Position numbers and translations under genes: made by a program. The notes under the pieces are model-generated. The model was not told where the DNA came from. It saw only the letters and a list, made by a program, of their open reading frames with translations, and searched no databases. A stretch of DNA of 64,000 nt from Streptomyces albus subsp. albus (GTDB lineage: Bacteria > Actinomycetota > Actinomycetes > Streptomycetales > Streptomycetaceae): positions 1 through 64,000 of the forward strand of contig NZ_JODR01000012.1 of NCBI RefSeq assembly GCF_000725885.1, in the 5' to 3' direction. This document shows positions 36,021 through 44,487 of the stretch, piece after piece; the stretch's first letter is position 1; every line of letters begins with the position of its first letter.

Positions 36021-36884
36021 GTGTACCGCTTCCTGTTGTCCCGGCAGTGGGTGATCCTCACCCTGCTCGGTCTCGTGCTGATCCCCGTCATGATCAAGCT
36101 GGGCTTCTGGCAGCTGCACCGCCACGAGAGCCGGGTGGCCCGCAACGAGGAGGTGGCCGCCAGCCTCGCCGCCCCCACGGTGCCGGTCACCGAGCTGACG
36201 GGCGTGGGCCGCGAGCCCGCCGCCGCCGAGAAGTTCCGCACGGTCACCGCGCACGGCAGGTACGACACGGAGCACGAGGTCGTCGTACGGCACCGTACGG
36301 CGGCCGACGGCGACACCATCGGCTACTTCGTCGTCACCCCGCTGGTCCTCGACGACGGCAAGGCGATCCTCGTCAACCGGGGCTGGATCCGCTCGGAAGG
36401 CGATCTCACCAGCTTCCCGAAGGTTCCCGAGCCGCCGCGGGGCGAGGTCACCGTCACCGGGCGGATGATGCCCGACGAGACCACCGAGGCCAGCGGCATC
36501 AAGGACACCAAGGGCCTGCCGGACCGCCAGGTCATGCTGATCAACAGCAAGAAGCAGGCCGGGGACGTGGGCCGGCCGATGCTGGGCGGCTTCGTCCAGC
36601 TCATGGAGACGAAGCCGCAGCCGAACGGCAAGCAGCCCGAGGTGCTGCCGGAGCCCGACCACAGCGGCATCGGCCCGCACATGGCGTACGCCATCCAGTG
36701 GTGGCTGTTCACCGGCGCGGTACCGGTGGGCTGGGTCGTCCTGGTGCGCCGGGAGGCGAAGGAGCGCCGCGAGCGGGCGGCGGCCGGGGAGACGGCGGCG
36801 GCCGGGGAGCAGCCCGGGGACGAGGAGCCGGACGCGGAGAAGGAGCCCGGCAAGCCGGATGAGCCGGAGAAGGTCACCACCTGA
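36021..36884 (+). CDS. SURF1 family protein, cytochrome c oxidase assembly
   Basis: This 287-residue membrane protein has a helix near each end of the SURF1 core: about 9-27 (WVILTLLGLVLIPVMIKLG) and about 224-242 (WWLFTGAVPVGWVVLVRRE). Between them is an extracytoplasmic domain with GFWQLHRHE, ILVNRGWI and YAIQWW, typical of SURF1. It assists assembly of haem-copper oxidase. The C-terminal 40 residues are glutamate/proline-rich. The GTG at 36021 matches the first family residues. Confidence 0.9.
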   Translation: MYRFLLSRQWVILTLLGLVLIPVMIKLGFWQLHRHESRVARNEEVAASLAAPTVPVTELTGVGREPAAAEKFRTVTAHGRYDTEHEVVVRHRTAADGDTIGYFVVTPLVLDDGKAILVNRGWIRSEGDLTSFPKVPEPPRGEVTVTGRMMPDETTEASGIKDTKGLPDRQVMLINSKKQAGDVGRPMLGGFVQLMETKPQPNGKQPEVLPEPDHSGIGPHMAYAIQWWLFTGAVPVGWVVLVRREAKERRERAAAGETAAAGEQPGDEEPDAEKEPGKPDEPEKVTT

Positions 36885-36923
36885 CCGGTGGCCCGGCGGC
36901 CGGTGTGCGGCACACTGCTCACC

Positions 36924-37703
36924 ATGGATCTTGGACTTTCTCAGCGCGTCTACGTCGTCACCGGAGGAACCCGCGGGCTCGGGTTCGCCACCGCCGCGCA
37001 GTTGCTCGCCGAGGGCGCCCGCGTCGTCATCACCGGCCGCTCCCAGAAGGCGGCCGAGGAGGCGGCGGCCCGACTGGGCGTCGAGGCGTCCGGGGCCGAG
37101 GGCCGGGCGGTGGGGATCGCCGCGGACAACGCCGCCCCGGACACCCCGCAGCAGGTCGTGGCCGCGGCCCGCGAACGCTTCGGCCGGTTCGACGGCCTCC
37201 TGGTCAGCGTCGGCGGTCCCCCGGCGGGTGTACCCGCCGACCAGCTCACCGACGAACACTGGCGCTCGGCCTTCGACAGCGTCTTCCTCGGTGCCGTCCG
37301 GCTGGCCCGCACGGCGGCCGGGGAACTGGGCGAGGGCGGCGTGATCGGTTTCGTGCTGTCCGCCTCGGTGCACGAACCGATCCCCGGACTGACCCTCTCC
37401 AACGGGCTGCGCCCGGGCCTGGCCGGCTTCGCCAAGACCCTGGCCAACGAGCTGGGTCCGCGCGGCATCCGCGTCCTGGGGCTGATGCCCGGGCGGATCG
37501 GGACGGAGCGGATGCAGTACCTCGACTCGCTGACCGGGGACGGGGACGCCGCCCGGGAGCGCAACTGCGAGGCGATCCCGCTGCGCCGCTACGGCACGCC
37601 CGAGGAGTTCGGCCGTACCGCCGCCTTCCTGCTCTCCCCCGCGGCCTCCTATCTGACGGGCGTGATGGTGCCCGTGGACGGCGGGGCCCTGCACGGTTTC
37701 TGA
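36924..37703 (+). CDS. atypical SDR family protein lacking the catalytic tyrosine
   Basis: This 259-residue protein has the SDR fold: TGGTRGLG (13-20), GRFDGLLVSVGGPP, LSASVHEPIPG and a C-terminal YLTGVMVPVDGG. The normal YxxxK catalytic pair is not present: the region after the serine reads LTLSNGLRPGLAGFAKTLANEL, with Leu-Ser-Asn where Tyr is expected. From memory, a bacterial branch of SDRs annotated as 3-oxoacyl-ACP reductase has the same substitution, so this is a family trait rather than a lesion. The substrate and activity are unclear. The ATG at 36924 lies 39 bases after SURF1. Confidence 0.8.
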   Translation: MDLGLSQRVYVVTGGTRGLGFATAAQLLAEGARVVITGRSQKAAEEAAARLGVEASGAEGRAVGIAADNAAPDTPQQVVAAARERFGRFDGLLVSVGGPPAGVPADQLTDEHWRSAFDSVFLGAVRLARTAAGELGEGGVIGFVLSASVHEPIPGLTLSNGLRPGLAGFAKTLANELGPRGIRVLGLMPGRIGTERMQYLDSLTGDGDAARERNCEAIPLRRYGTPEEFGRTAAFLLSPAASYLTGVMVPVDGGALHGF

Positions 37704-37734
37704 GCCGCGCCCGGCACCGCGCGGGCCCGGCGGG

Positions 37735-38331
37735 TCAGCTGACGCGCTCGGCGCGGTGGCGGGCCGCGCGCATGCGCACCTCCGCGGGGAGGGCGTCCAG
37801 CCCCGCCGAGGTCGCCGCGTGGTGCAGGGCCTCGCCGCGCAGCCGGTGCGCCACCGGCCCCGGCTGGGCGTGCGGGGCCAGCACCAGCCCGACCCGGGCC
37901 CGGGGTGAGCGGCGCCGTCCGGTCAGCGTCACCCGGGCCCGGTCCACCCCCGGCTGGGCCTCCGCCTCGGCCTCCACCACGTCCTCCAGCGCACCGCCGC
38001 GCAGCCGCGCCCCCTCCCCGTCGCCGCTGTCGACCAGCACCTCGCCCAGCCGGTGCCGTCGCAGTTGTGCCAGCAGCCACCACAGGCTGAGCAGGGCCAG
38101 AACGGCGAGGGCGGCGATGACGACCGGCCACCACCAGCCCTCCCCGGTCCAGCGGGTGCGGTCGGCGTCGGTGAGCACCACGTCGCCGGGGCGGGTCCAG
38201 GGCCAGCCGGACGGCATGGAAAGGTCCCAGCGGCGTGGCAGTCCGGCGGCGGCGAAGAGCACGGCCAGGCCGAGTGCGAGCAGCACCAGCCCGATCAGTG
38301 CGGTCAGCACCCGGTTGACGGTCCGCAGCAT
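37735..38331 (-). CDS. amaP: alkaline shock response membrane anchor protein AmaP
   Basis: This 198-residue protein has two membrane helices (about 9-30 and 67-88, WWPVVIAALAVLALLSLWWLL) and a C-terminal cytoplasmic domain with GRRRSPRARVGLVLAP, an Asp23-like strand pattern. AmaP anchors Asp23 proteins at the membrane in Staphylococcus, and this is its actinobacterial counterpart. It is the last gene of a five-gene minus-strand block with other Asp23-related proteins and converges on the atypical SDR gene. Confidence 0.82.
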   Translation of the reverse strand: MLRTVNRVLTALIGLVLLALGLAVLFAAAGLPRRWDLSMPSGWPWTRPGDVVLTDADRTRWTGEGWWWPVVIAALAVLALLSLWWLLAQLRRHRLGEVLVDSGDGEGARLRGGALEDVVEAEAEAQPGVDRARVTLTGRRRSPRARVGLVLAPHAQPGPVAHRLRGEALHHAATSAGLDALPAEVRMRAARHRAERVS

Positions 38332-38346
38332 GGCTCTCGTCTCCCG

Positions 38347-39030
38347 TCACTTGCCCGGTCGTCGTACGCGCACGGAAAGGCCGGGCCTGCGGGCCAGGCC
38401 CAGTTGGTCGATGCCGTCGCCGAGGGCACCGCCGAGGTCGGAGCGGACCTCTTCCAGGTCCCGGAAGTGCGCCAGGGCCCGGGCGCGGACCTTGCGGCGC
38501 GAGACCTTCACCCGTACGGCCTGCACCCCCGGCACCTCCATGGCGCGGTCCCGCAGCACCAGCGCGGCGGCGGACCGTTCGAGGCCGGCGCGGACCTGCG
38601 GAAGCTCGGGCCGCATGGTCAGCAGTGAGCGGCGGCCGGGGGTGAGGGCCAGCACCAGCAGCCACAGTCCCAGCGCGGCGGCCACGGCCGCGCCCGCCAT
38701 GACGAAGACGTCGTCCAGGCGCCGGGTGGCCAGTTCGTCGGCGAGGGTGCGGCGCCAGGCCATGCCGGGGCGGCCCGCCCGCACCGAGGCGACGTCGTAC
38801 AGCAGGAATCCGAGTCCGGCGAGCAGGAGCAGCGCCGTGACGGCGGCGGGGGCGCGGCGTGTCGCCCAGAAGCGGCCCGCCTTGCCCTCGCGCGGACCGG
38901 CGGGTGCGTAGTCGGGGCCGGGGCCCGGGCCGCCGGGTCCGGCGGAGGCGGGTTCCTTCTCCAGCGTGGTGCCCGGCGCGGGGCCGCCGCCGGCGTCCGG
39001 TTGCGGGTTCGTGTCTTCCGTGCCGCTCAC
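38347..39030 (-). CDS. DUF6286-type membrane protein, Asp23-associated
   Basis: This 227-residue protein has a disordered Gly/Pro-rich N-terminus (about 1-50), two membrane helices (about 60-80 and 110-130) and a C-terminal domain with MEVPGVQAVRVKVSRRKVRARALAHF, resembling the Asp23/AmaP pattern. I believe it belongs to the group annotated DUF6286. It lies between an Asp23 gene and amaP. The GTG at 39030 follows GGAGG at five bases and overlaps the upstream Asp23 stop by four bases, so it is co-translated. Confidence 0.72.
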   Translation of the reverse strand: MSGTEDTNPQPDAGGGPAPGTTLEKEPASAGPGGPGPGPDYAPAGPREGKAGRFWATRRAPAAVTALLLLAGLGFLLYDVASVRAGRPGMAWRRTLADELATRRLDDVFVMAGAAVAAALGLWLLVLALTPGRRSLLTMRPELPQVRAGLERSAAALVLRDRAMEVPGVQAVRVKVSRRKVRARALAHFRDLEEVRSDLGGALGDGIDQLGLARRPGLSVRVRRPGK

Positions 39031-39494
39031 GTCACCCTCCTGGCGCTGTCGCCCCGCAGGTGCGCCGAGTGCAGCCGCTCGATGTCGAGCGCCACCTCCG
39101 GCACCTCCATGCCGACCAGTTCCCTCACCCGGGTGACGACCCGGCGCCGCACCGCGCCGCACTGGGCGCCGATGTCGGAGGGGTAGCCCAGCTCCAGCGA
39201 CACCCGGATCCGGGCGGTGCGCTCCCGTACGGTGACGGTCGTCCGGCCGACGGGCTGCGGTACGGGCGGGCCAGCCGCCGGGCGGCGGGCCCGGGCGTCG
39301 GCCTCCTCCTGGCCGGTGCCGGTGCCGGCCGCCGAGCCGGCGCGGTAGCCGCGCAGGGCCTCGCGTGCCGCCTGCGCCGCGACCTTGGCGACCACCCGGT
39401 CCGCGATCCGGGTCTGGCCGCGCTCGGCGGCGGCGACCCGTTCGGAGCCGGGCAGCGGAGCCCGTGAGGGGGTCGGAGCCTTCGTGTCGCTCAT
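39027..39494 (-). CDS. Asp23/Gls24 family envelope stress protein (second copy)
   Basis: This 155-residue protein has the Asp23 layout: GQTRIADRVVAKVAAQAAREA, then TVTVRERTARIRVSLELGYPSDIGAQCGAVRRRVVTRVRELVGMEVPEVALDI. A 35-residue Gly/Ala linker separates the two parts. Asp23 proteins are soluble and held at the membrane by AmaP; they are induced by cell wall or alkaline stress in Gram-positives. The ATG at 39494 begins the gene, six bases after the small membrane gene upstream. Confidence 0.85.
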   Translation of the reverse strand: MSDTKAPTPSRAPLPGSERVAAAERGQTRIADRVVAKVAAQAAREALRGYRAGSAAGTGTGQEEADARARRPAAGPPVPQPVGRTTVTVRERTARIRVSLELGYPSDIGAQCGAVRRRVVTRVRELVGMEVPEVALDIERLHSAHLRGDSARRVT

Positions 39495-39499
39495 CGCGG

Positions 39500-39688
39500 T
39501 CACCTGCGGCGTTCGTCGCCGCGACCGCGGAAGAAGTCCCCGGCGTCCAGGTCCCCGTCGACGAACCTGCCCACCAGGAACCCGACGGCGCCCAGCGCCG
39601 CGACCAGCAGGAAGGCCCCGAAGCCGCCGAAGTACCCGGCGAATCCCAGCGCCAGGCCGGCGATCAAGCCGACAAGGGCCATGTTCAT
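39500..39688 (-). CDS. small two-helix membrane protein in Asp23 cluster
   Basis: This 62-residue protein has two hydrophobic helices (about 3-22 and 25-43) separated by GGF, then an acidic/basic tail FVDGDLDAGDFFRGRGDERRR. GGAG lies six bases before the ATG at 39688; an adjacent ATG at 39691 is too close to it. It resembles the YtxH/DUF2273-like small membrane proteins seen beside Asp23 genes. A membrane-anchoring role in the cluster is an inference from position. Confidence 0.75.
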   Translation of the reverse strand: MNMALVGLIAGLALGFAGYFGGFGAFLLVAALGAVGFLVGRFVDGDLDAGDFFRGRGDERRR

Positions 39689-39754
39689 CATGTGCTCCTT
39701 CGCTCGGCACCGCGGCACAGTGCGCGGCGCGCGCTCACCCCGGCGGCCACGCCC

Positions 39755-40264
39755 CTACTGCAACCGGGGACGGTCCTGGTCCTCTTCGTCCTCGTCCTCC
39801 TCGTCGGGCAGCTTGACGTCGCTGACCGCGATGTTGACCTCGACGACCTCCAGGCCGGTCATCCGCTCCACGGCGGAGACGACGTTCTCCCTGACGGAGC
39901 GGGCCACATCGGCGATGGAGACGCCGTAGTCGATGACGATCTCCAGGTCCAGTGCCGTCTGCACCTCGCCGACCTCGGCCTTGACGCCGCGGGTCACGGA
40001 CTTGCCGCCGCCGGGCACCCGGTCGCGGACCGCGCCGAACGTGCGGGACATGCCGCCGCCCATCGCGTGCACCCCCACCACGTCACGGGCCGCCATGCCG
40101 GCGATCTTCTCGACCACCCCGTCGGCGATGGTCGTTCGGCCCCTGGAGCCCGCCGGCCCGCCTCCCCCGCGCCGCGTCGGCTCGGACCGGCCGCCGCTCT
40201 TGTCGTCCGCCGCCTGGGAGGCGCCGCGGTTCTCGGAGCGGTTGGACGTACTGGACTCGGACAT
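39755..40264 (-). CDS. Asp23/Gls24 family envelope stress protein (first copy)
   Basis: This 169-residue protein is a typical Streptomyces Asp23: [27 protein letters not shown], then [60 protein letters not shown] and an acidic tail. The first 40 residues are disordered and polar. It is the promoter-proximal gene of the minus-strand block that also encodes a small membrane protein, another Asp23, a DUF6286-type protein and AmaP. It is divergent from the protein at 40492. Confidence 0.9.
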   Translation of the reverse strand: MSESSTSNRSENRGASQAADDKSGGRSEPTRRGGGGPAGSRGRTTIADGVVEKIAGMAARDVVGVHAMGGGMSRTFGAVRDRVPGGGKSVTRGVKAEVGEVQTALDLEIVIDYGVSIADVARSVRENVVSAVERMTGLEVVEVNIAVSDVKLPDEEDEDEEDQDRPRLQ

Positions 40265-40491
40265 CTCGCGCCCCTTTCGGAGGTTCGGAGCGGCCTGCCG
40301 CCCCGCTTGTTCACACTAGGCGCGTACGGACGCGCACCGCTCGCGCACAGCGGGCGGGCCGGGGCCGACCGGGTGAGCGGGGTACCGGATGCGCGCGGAC
40401 GGGCGGGCACGGTGCGGCCCGGCGCGGCAGGCTCGTGGCGCGGCATCGCGCGGTCGCCGCGGGCCGCGGGCGCGGAAAGGACGTGAGGGCC

Positions 40492-41283
40492 ATGCCGGCG
40501 GAACGGCTGACGCACATGGTGCGCCGACAGCTCGGTCTGGGGCGGCTGCTGCCGCTGGGGCGGGCGGCGGACGGCGCGTGGATCGCGGAGGAGGCGGCGG
40601 TGGGGGTGCTGTGCCGCGCGGCGGGCGGCGCCCGGCTGAGCGGGGTGCGGATCGGGCCCGCCGGCCCGGCGACGGACGGACCCGCCGTGCCGCCTCCGCC
40701 GAGCGCGCTGCCGCCCGGCCCGCTGCGGCTGACGGCGGATCTGGCCGTGTACGCCGATCCGACCGTGCCCGCCGCCGTGGACGCCGTACGCGGCGCACTG
40801 CTGGACTGCGCCGACCGGGGGCTCGGGCTGCCGCTGACGGCGGCCGATCTGCGGGTGACGGAGCTGCTGGACGCCCCGGCCGCTCCCGAGGCCGGTGGCC
40901 GGGGCGGGTCCTCCGCGGGGTCCGGCACCGGCGGCTCCGGGACCGAGGCGGGCGGCCGGGACGAGGCCGGGCGGGTCGCACGTGCGGTGCTGGCCGTGGA
41001 CGGGGTGGCCCGGCTGGCTCCCGTGGTGGGCCCCGCCCTCTCCCGGGTGGCGGCGGGCCCGGCGGCCTCCGCGGTGCAGGTCACCGGCGCGTCCGGGGAG
41101 CGGCGGCATGTGCTGGTGGAGGTCGCGCTGTCGCCGGGCGTACGGGCGCTGGACGCCGCGCGGGCGGCGCGTACGGCGGCCCACGACGTGCTGGCGGGCA
41201 CCGGCCGGGCGAAAGCGGCGCCCCGGGTCACCGTGGCGGTGCTGGTCACCGCCGTGGACCCGCCGCCGACCGCCCGCCGGTAG
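40492..41283 (+). CDS. hypothetical protein with two Asp23-like halves
   Basis: This 263-residue protein was not assigned to a named family with certainty. From memory, similar Streptomyces proteins carry the uninformative label nucleopolyhedrovirus P10 family. The second half (about 160-263) reads like Asp23: [20 protein letters not shown], then [26 protein letters not shown] and [11 protein letters not shown] first half with [28 protein letters not shown] has a related pattern, separated by a Gly/Ser/Glu linker. It has no membrane helix. Being divergent from the Asp23 operon suggests a shared role. Confidence 0.65.
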   Translation: MPAERLTHMVRRQLGLGRLLPLGRAADGAWIAEEAAVGVLCRAAGGARLSGVRIGPAGPATDGPAVPPPPSALPPGPLRLTADLAVYADPTVPAAVDAVRGALLDCADRGLGLPLTAADLRVTELLDAPAAPEAGGRGGSSAGSGTGGSGTEAGGRDEAGRVARAVLAVDGVARLAPVVGPALSRVAAGPAASAVQVTGASGERRHVLVEVALSPGVRALDAARAARTAAHDVLAGTGRAKAAPRVTVAVLVTAVDPPPTARR

Positions 41284-41378
41284 GGGCACCGGCCCGGTCC
41301 GTTCCCCGGTGCGGCAGCGGCGAGGGGCATGCCGGGAACCGCCCGGGCGCGCGGTGCTCCTCCGTCGGGGTGAGGCGG

Positions 41379-42158
41379 CTACTCGCCCAGCCCGGCCAGG
41401 TCGCGCAGACGGCGTGCCTGGGCGGCCCGTTCGGCGGCGCGCTGTTCGTCGTAGGAGCGTGTACCCGCCCCGGCGAGCAGGGCCTTCGTCTCGATCACGG
41501 CGTCGCGGGGCGCGGCGAGCAGGGCCGCGGCCAGATCGGTGACGGCGCCCTCCAACTGGGCGGCGTCGACGACCAGATTGGCCAGGCCCACGCGTTCGGC
41601 CTCGTCGGCGTGGACGAAGCGGCCGGTGGCGCAGATCTCCAGGGCACGCGCGTAGCCGACGAGGCCGACCAGCGGATGGGTGCCCGCCAGGTCGGGCACC
41701 AGCCCGAGGCTGGTCTCGCGCATGGCGAACTGCACGTCGTGGGCGCACACCCGCAGGTCGCAGGCGAGTGCGAGCTGGAACCCGGCGCCGATGGCGTGGC
41801 CCTGGACCGCGGCGATGCTGACGAGGTCGGGGCGGCGCCACCAGGTGAACGCCTGCTGGTACTCGGCGACGGCGGCGTCCAGTTCCGCGTCGGTACGGCG
41901 TGCCAGGTCGAGGAACGACAGTTCGCCCTCGATGCCTTCCGGTTCGAACGCGCGGCGGTCGAGCCCGGCGGAGAAGGACTTGCCCTCGGCGCGCAGGACG
42001 ACGACCCGTATCGAGCCCGGCAGCACGCGTCCCGCCTCGGCCAGCGCCCGCCAGGTCGCGGGCGTCTGCGCATTGCGCCTGGCCGGGTTGGTGAGGGTGA
42101 CCGTGGCCACCTCGCCCTCGGCGGTGACGTGCACGCCGTCCTTGTCGAGCAGGGTCAT
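41379..42158 (-). CDS. enoyl-CoA hydratase/isomerase family protein
   Basis: This 259-residue crotonase-family protein has the CoA-binding/oxyanion motifs FSAGLDRRAF (about 61-70) and AVQGHAIGAGFQLALACDLRVC (about 116-137). The position of the second hydratase glutamate reads LVPDLAGTHPL: an aspartate follows the proline, as in isomerase or other crotonase activities. It therefore should not be assumed to be a hydratase. The ATG at 42158 is followed upstream by a large palindromic region at 42167-42215, which must lie in its leader or promoter. Confidence 0.85.
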   Translation of the reverse strand: MTLLDKDGVHVTAEGEVATVTLTNPARRNAQTPATWRALAEAGRVLPGSIRVVVLRAEGKSFSAGLDRRAFEPEGIEGELSFLDLARRTDAELDAAVAEYQQAFTWWRRPDLVSIAAVQGHAIGAGFQLALACDLRVCAHDVQFAMRETSLGLVPDLAGTHPLVGLVGYARALEICATGRFVHADEAERVGLANLVVDAAQLEGAVTDLAAALLAAPRDAVIETKALLAGAGTRSYDEQRAAERAAQARRLRDLAGLGE

Positions 42159-42166
42159 CGAGGTTC

Positions 42167-42215
42167 CTCCGGTGGTTACCCAGCAGTTCGGTTAACCGAA
42201 GAGTAACCACCGGAG
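42167..42215. promoter_or_regulatory. nested palindromes upstream of enoyl-CoA hydratase gene
   Basis: CTCCGGTGGTTAC (42167-42179) is the exact inverse of 42203-42215. Inside lies a second perfect 14-bp palindrome TTCGGTTAACCGAA (42187-42200), slightly off-centre. The block begins nine bases upstream of the ATG at 42158. It could be a regulator site or, in RNA, a large hairpin that hides the ribosome binding site. Confidence 0.6.
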
Positions 42216-42253
42216 TGAACGCCCGAAAGCCATGCCGACGGGTGAAGGCGCCC

Positions 42254-42475
42254 TCAGGAGGAGGATGTCTTCTTGCCGCGGGTCGCTCCGCCGCGACCAC
42301 GCAGCGTCACCCCGGACTCGCTGAGCATCCGGTGCACAAACCCGTAGGAACGGCCCGTTTCTTCGGCCAGCGCCCGGATGCTCGCTCCGGCGTCGTATTT
42401 TCTCTTCAGGTCTGCCGCGAGCTTTTCGCGCGCGGCGCCGGTCACCCGGCTGCCCTTCTTCAGAGTCTCGGCCAC
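42254..42475 (-). CDS. gbn: GATC-binding nucleoid-associated protein (Gbn-like)
   Basis: This 73-residue basic protein has a helix-turn-helix of the type AGASIRALAEETGRSYGFVHRMLSESGVTLRGRGG, preceded by a helical dimerisation region. Length and sequence match SCO1839/Gbn of S. coelicolor as I remember it, a small protein binding GATC-centred sites that affects development and antibiotic production. The GTG at 42475 follows GAGGAGG, giving 73 residues; an ATG at 42514 would add 13. A TGATCA site at 42514-42519 upstream could allow autoregulation. The enoyl-CoA hydratase gene is downstream in the same direction. Confidence 0.85.
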   Translation of the reverse strand: MAETLKKGSRVTGAAREKLAADLKRKYDAGASIRALAEETGRSYGFVHRMLSESGVTLRGRGGATRGKKTSSS

Positions 42476-42732
42476 CCGTGCCTCCTCATGGGAAGTGCGC
42501 TCTGTGACTCTCATGATCACCCCTCCTCCCGCATCTGGCCACCCATTCGGCAAGGTCTTCGCGGGCGGCTTGGGCGCTTGTGCACAGCATGAATCTCCTG
42601 GAGGAGGAGATTCCGGCCTCATGCAGATGCACGTGCACATCGGCCCATGGCGGGTACACGGGAAGAATGGGCAGGTCAGCGGCTCGCCGCGCGGACAGTC
42701 ACGCCCGGGGCGGCGCTGCTGGCACGAAGACG

Positions 42733-42761
42733 TACCCCCGGCGCGGGGCGCGCCGGGGGTA
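42733..42761 (-). terminator. perfect 12-bp hairpin terminator
   Basis: TACCCCCGGCGC (42733-42744) pairs perfectly with 42750-42761 around a five-base loop, 61 bases downstream of the ABC-F gene stop. The sequence between it and the gbn gene (42476-42732) holds no gene I can support. Confidence 0.78.
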
Positions 42762-42821
42762 TGAGCCGTCCTCACTCAGATGAAGGATCAACCGTCGGCC
42801 GAATGATCCATAAGGGATGGA

Positions 42822-44420
42822 TCAAGCAAGGGCGACGAGGTCCGCGTACTCCTCGCTCCACAGGTCCTCGACCCCGTCGGGGAGCATGATGATGCGCTCC
42901 GGCTGGAGGGCGTCCACCGCGCCCTCGTCGTGGGTGACCAGCACGACGGCGCCGGTGAAGGTGCGCAGCGCCCCGAGGATCTCCTCGCGGCTGGCCGGGT
43001 CGAGGTTGTTGGTCGGCTCGTCCAGCAGGAGCACGTTCGCGGAGGAGACGACCAGCGTCGCCAGGGCGAGCCGGGTCTTCTCCCCGCCGGAGAGCACCCC
43101 GGCCGGCTTGTCCACGTCGTCGCCGGAGAAGAGGAAGGAGCCCAGCGTCTTGCGGATGTCCACGAGATCCATGTCGGGCGCGGCCGAGCGCATGTTCTCC
43201 AGGACCGTGCGGTCCGCGTCCAGCGTCTCGTGCTCCTGCGCGTAGTAGCCGAGCTTGAGCCCGTGACCGGGGACGACCTTGCCGGTGTCCGGCGTCTCGA
43301 CACCGGCCAGCAGCCGCAGCAGCGTCGTCTTGCCGGCGCCGTTGAGGCCGAGGATGACCACGCGGGAGCCCTTGTCGATGGCCAGGTCCACGCCCGTGAA
43401 GATCTCCAGCGAGCCGTACGACTTGGACAGGTCCTCCGCCATCAGCGGCGTCCTGCCGCACGGGGCGGGGTCGGGGAAGCGCAGCTTGGCGACCTTGTCG
43501 GACTGGCGCTCGCCCTCCAGCCCGGCGAGCATCTTCTCCGCGCGGCGTGCCATGTTCTTGGCGGCGACGGCCTTGGTCGCCTTGGCCCGCATCTTGTCGG
43601 CCTGGGCGTTGAGGGCGGCGGCCTTCTTCTCGGCGTTGGCCCGCTCCCGCCTGCGCCGCTTCTCGTCGTCCTCGCGCTGGGTGAGGTACTGCTTCCAGCC
43701 CATGTTGTAGATGTCGAGGGCCGAGCGGTTGGCGTCCAGGTAGAAGACCTTGTTGACGACCGTCTCGACGAGGTCCACGTCGTGGGAGATGACGATGAGG
43801 CCGCCGCGGTAGGTCTTGAGGAAGTCGCGCAGCCAGACGATGGAGTCGGCGTCCAGGTGGTTGGTCGGCTCGTCGAGCAGCAGGATGTCCGCGTCCGAGA
43901 AGAGGATGCGGGCCAGCTCCACGCGGCGGCGCTGACCGCCGGAGAGGGTGTGCAGCGGCTGGCCGAGGACCCGGTCGGGCAGTCCGAGGCTGGCGGCGAT
44001 GGTGGCGGCCTCCGCCTCGGCCGCGTAACCGCCCTTGGTGAGGAACTCCGTCTCCAGCCGCTCGTACTTCTTCATCGCCTTCTCGCGCGTGGCGCCCTGG
44101 CCGTTGGCGATGCGCTGCTCGTTCTCCTGCATCTTGCGGAGTACGACGTCCAGGCCGCGCGCGGACAGGATGCGGTCGCGGGCGAGCACGTCGAGGTCGC
44201 CGGTGCGCGGGTCCTGCGGGAGGTAGCCGACCTCACCGCTGCGGGTGATGGTGCCCGCGGTGGGCTGGCCCTCGCCGGCCAGGCACTTGGTGAGGGTGGT
44301 CTTGCCGGCGCCGTTGCGGCCCACCAAGCCGATGCGGTCGCCCTTGGCGACGCGGAAGGTGGCGGACTCGATGAGGACGCGGGCGCCGGCGCGCAGCTCA
44401 AGGCCGGAGGCGGTGATCAC
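42822..44420 (-). CDS. ABC-F family ATPase
   Basis: This 532-residue protein has two ABC domains and no membrane helices. The Walker A motifs are GRNGAGKTT and GLNGAGKTT, signatures LSGGQRRR and LSGGEKTR, Walker B blocks ILLLDEPTNHLD and VLLLDEPTNNLD. A charged helical linker (about 245-320) lies between. ABC-F proteins act on the ribosome, as translation factors or antibiotic-resistance factors. The general sequence fits a housekeeping member, and no resistance neighbour is seen. The GTG at 44420 matches the MITASGLELRAG family start. Confidence 0.92.
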   Translation of the reverse strand: MITASGLELRAGARVLIESATFRVAKGDRIGLVGRNGAGKTTLTKCLAGEGQPTAGTITRSGEVGYLPQDPRTGDLDVLARDRILSARGLDVVLRKMQENEQRIANGQGATREKAMKKYERLETEFLTKGGYAAEAEAATIAASLGLPDRVLGQPLHTLSGGQRRRVELARILFSDADILLLDEPTNHLDADSIVWLRDFLKTYRGGLIVISHDVDLVETVVNKVFYLDANRSALDIYNMGWKQYLTQREDDEKRRRRERANAEKKAAALNAQADKMRAKATKAVAAKNMARRAEKMLAGLEGERQSDKVAKLRFPDPAPCGRTPLMAEDLSKSYGSLEIFTGVDLAIDKGSRVVILGLNGAGKTTLLRLLAGVETPDTGKVVPGHGLKLGYYAQEHETLDADRTVLENMRSAAPDMDLVDIRKTLGSFLFSGDDVDKPAGVLSGGEKTRLALATLVVSSANVLLLDEPTNNLDPASREEILGALRTFTGAVVLVTHDEGAVDALQPERIIMLPDGVEDLWSEEYADLVALA

Positions 44421-44447
44421 TGGGGGACTCCAAGGCAGGACTGTGGA

Positions 44448-44487
44448 CGTGCGTACGGATCAGTGCGTCGGAAGCGGCGTACGCACG
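44448..44487 (-). promoter_or_regulatory. inverted repeat in ABC-F leader
   Basis: CGTGCGTAC (44448-44456) is the inverse of 44479-44487, 22 bases between, about 28 bases upstream of the ABC-F start codon. It may form a leader hairpin or be a regulator site. The rest of 44421-44676 shows no gene. Confidence 0.4.

Noticed and set aside
42621..42764. Short frame beginning MQMHVHIGPW after a GGAGGAGGAG sequence
   Set aside because: It runs into the terminator hairpin of the ABC-F gene on the opposite strand, spacing to the purine-rich block is too long, and no family is recognisable.
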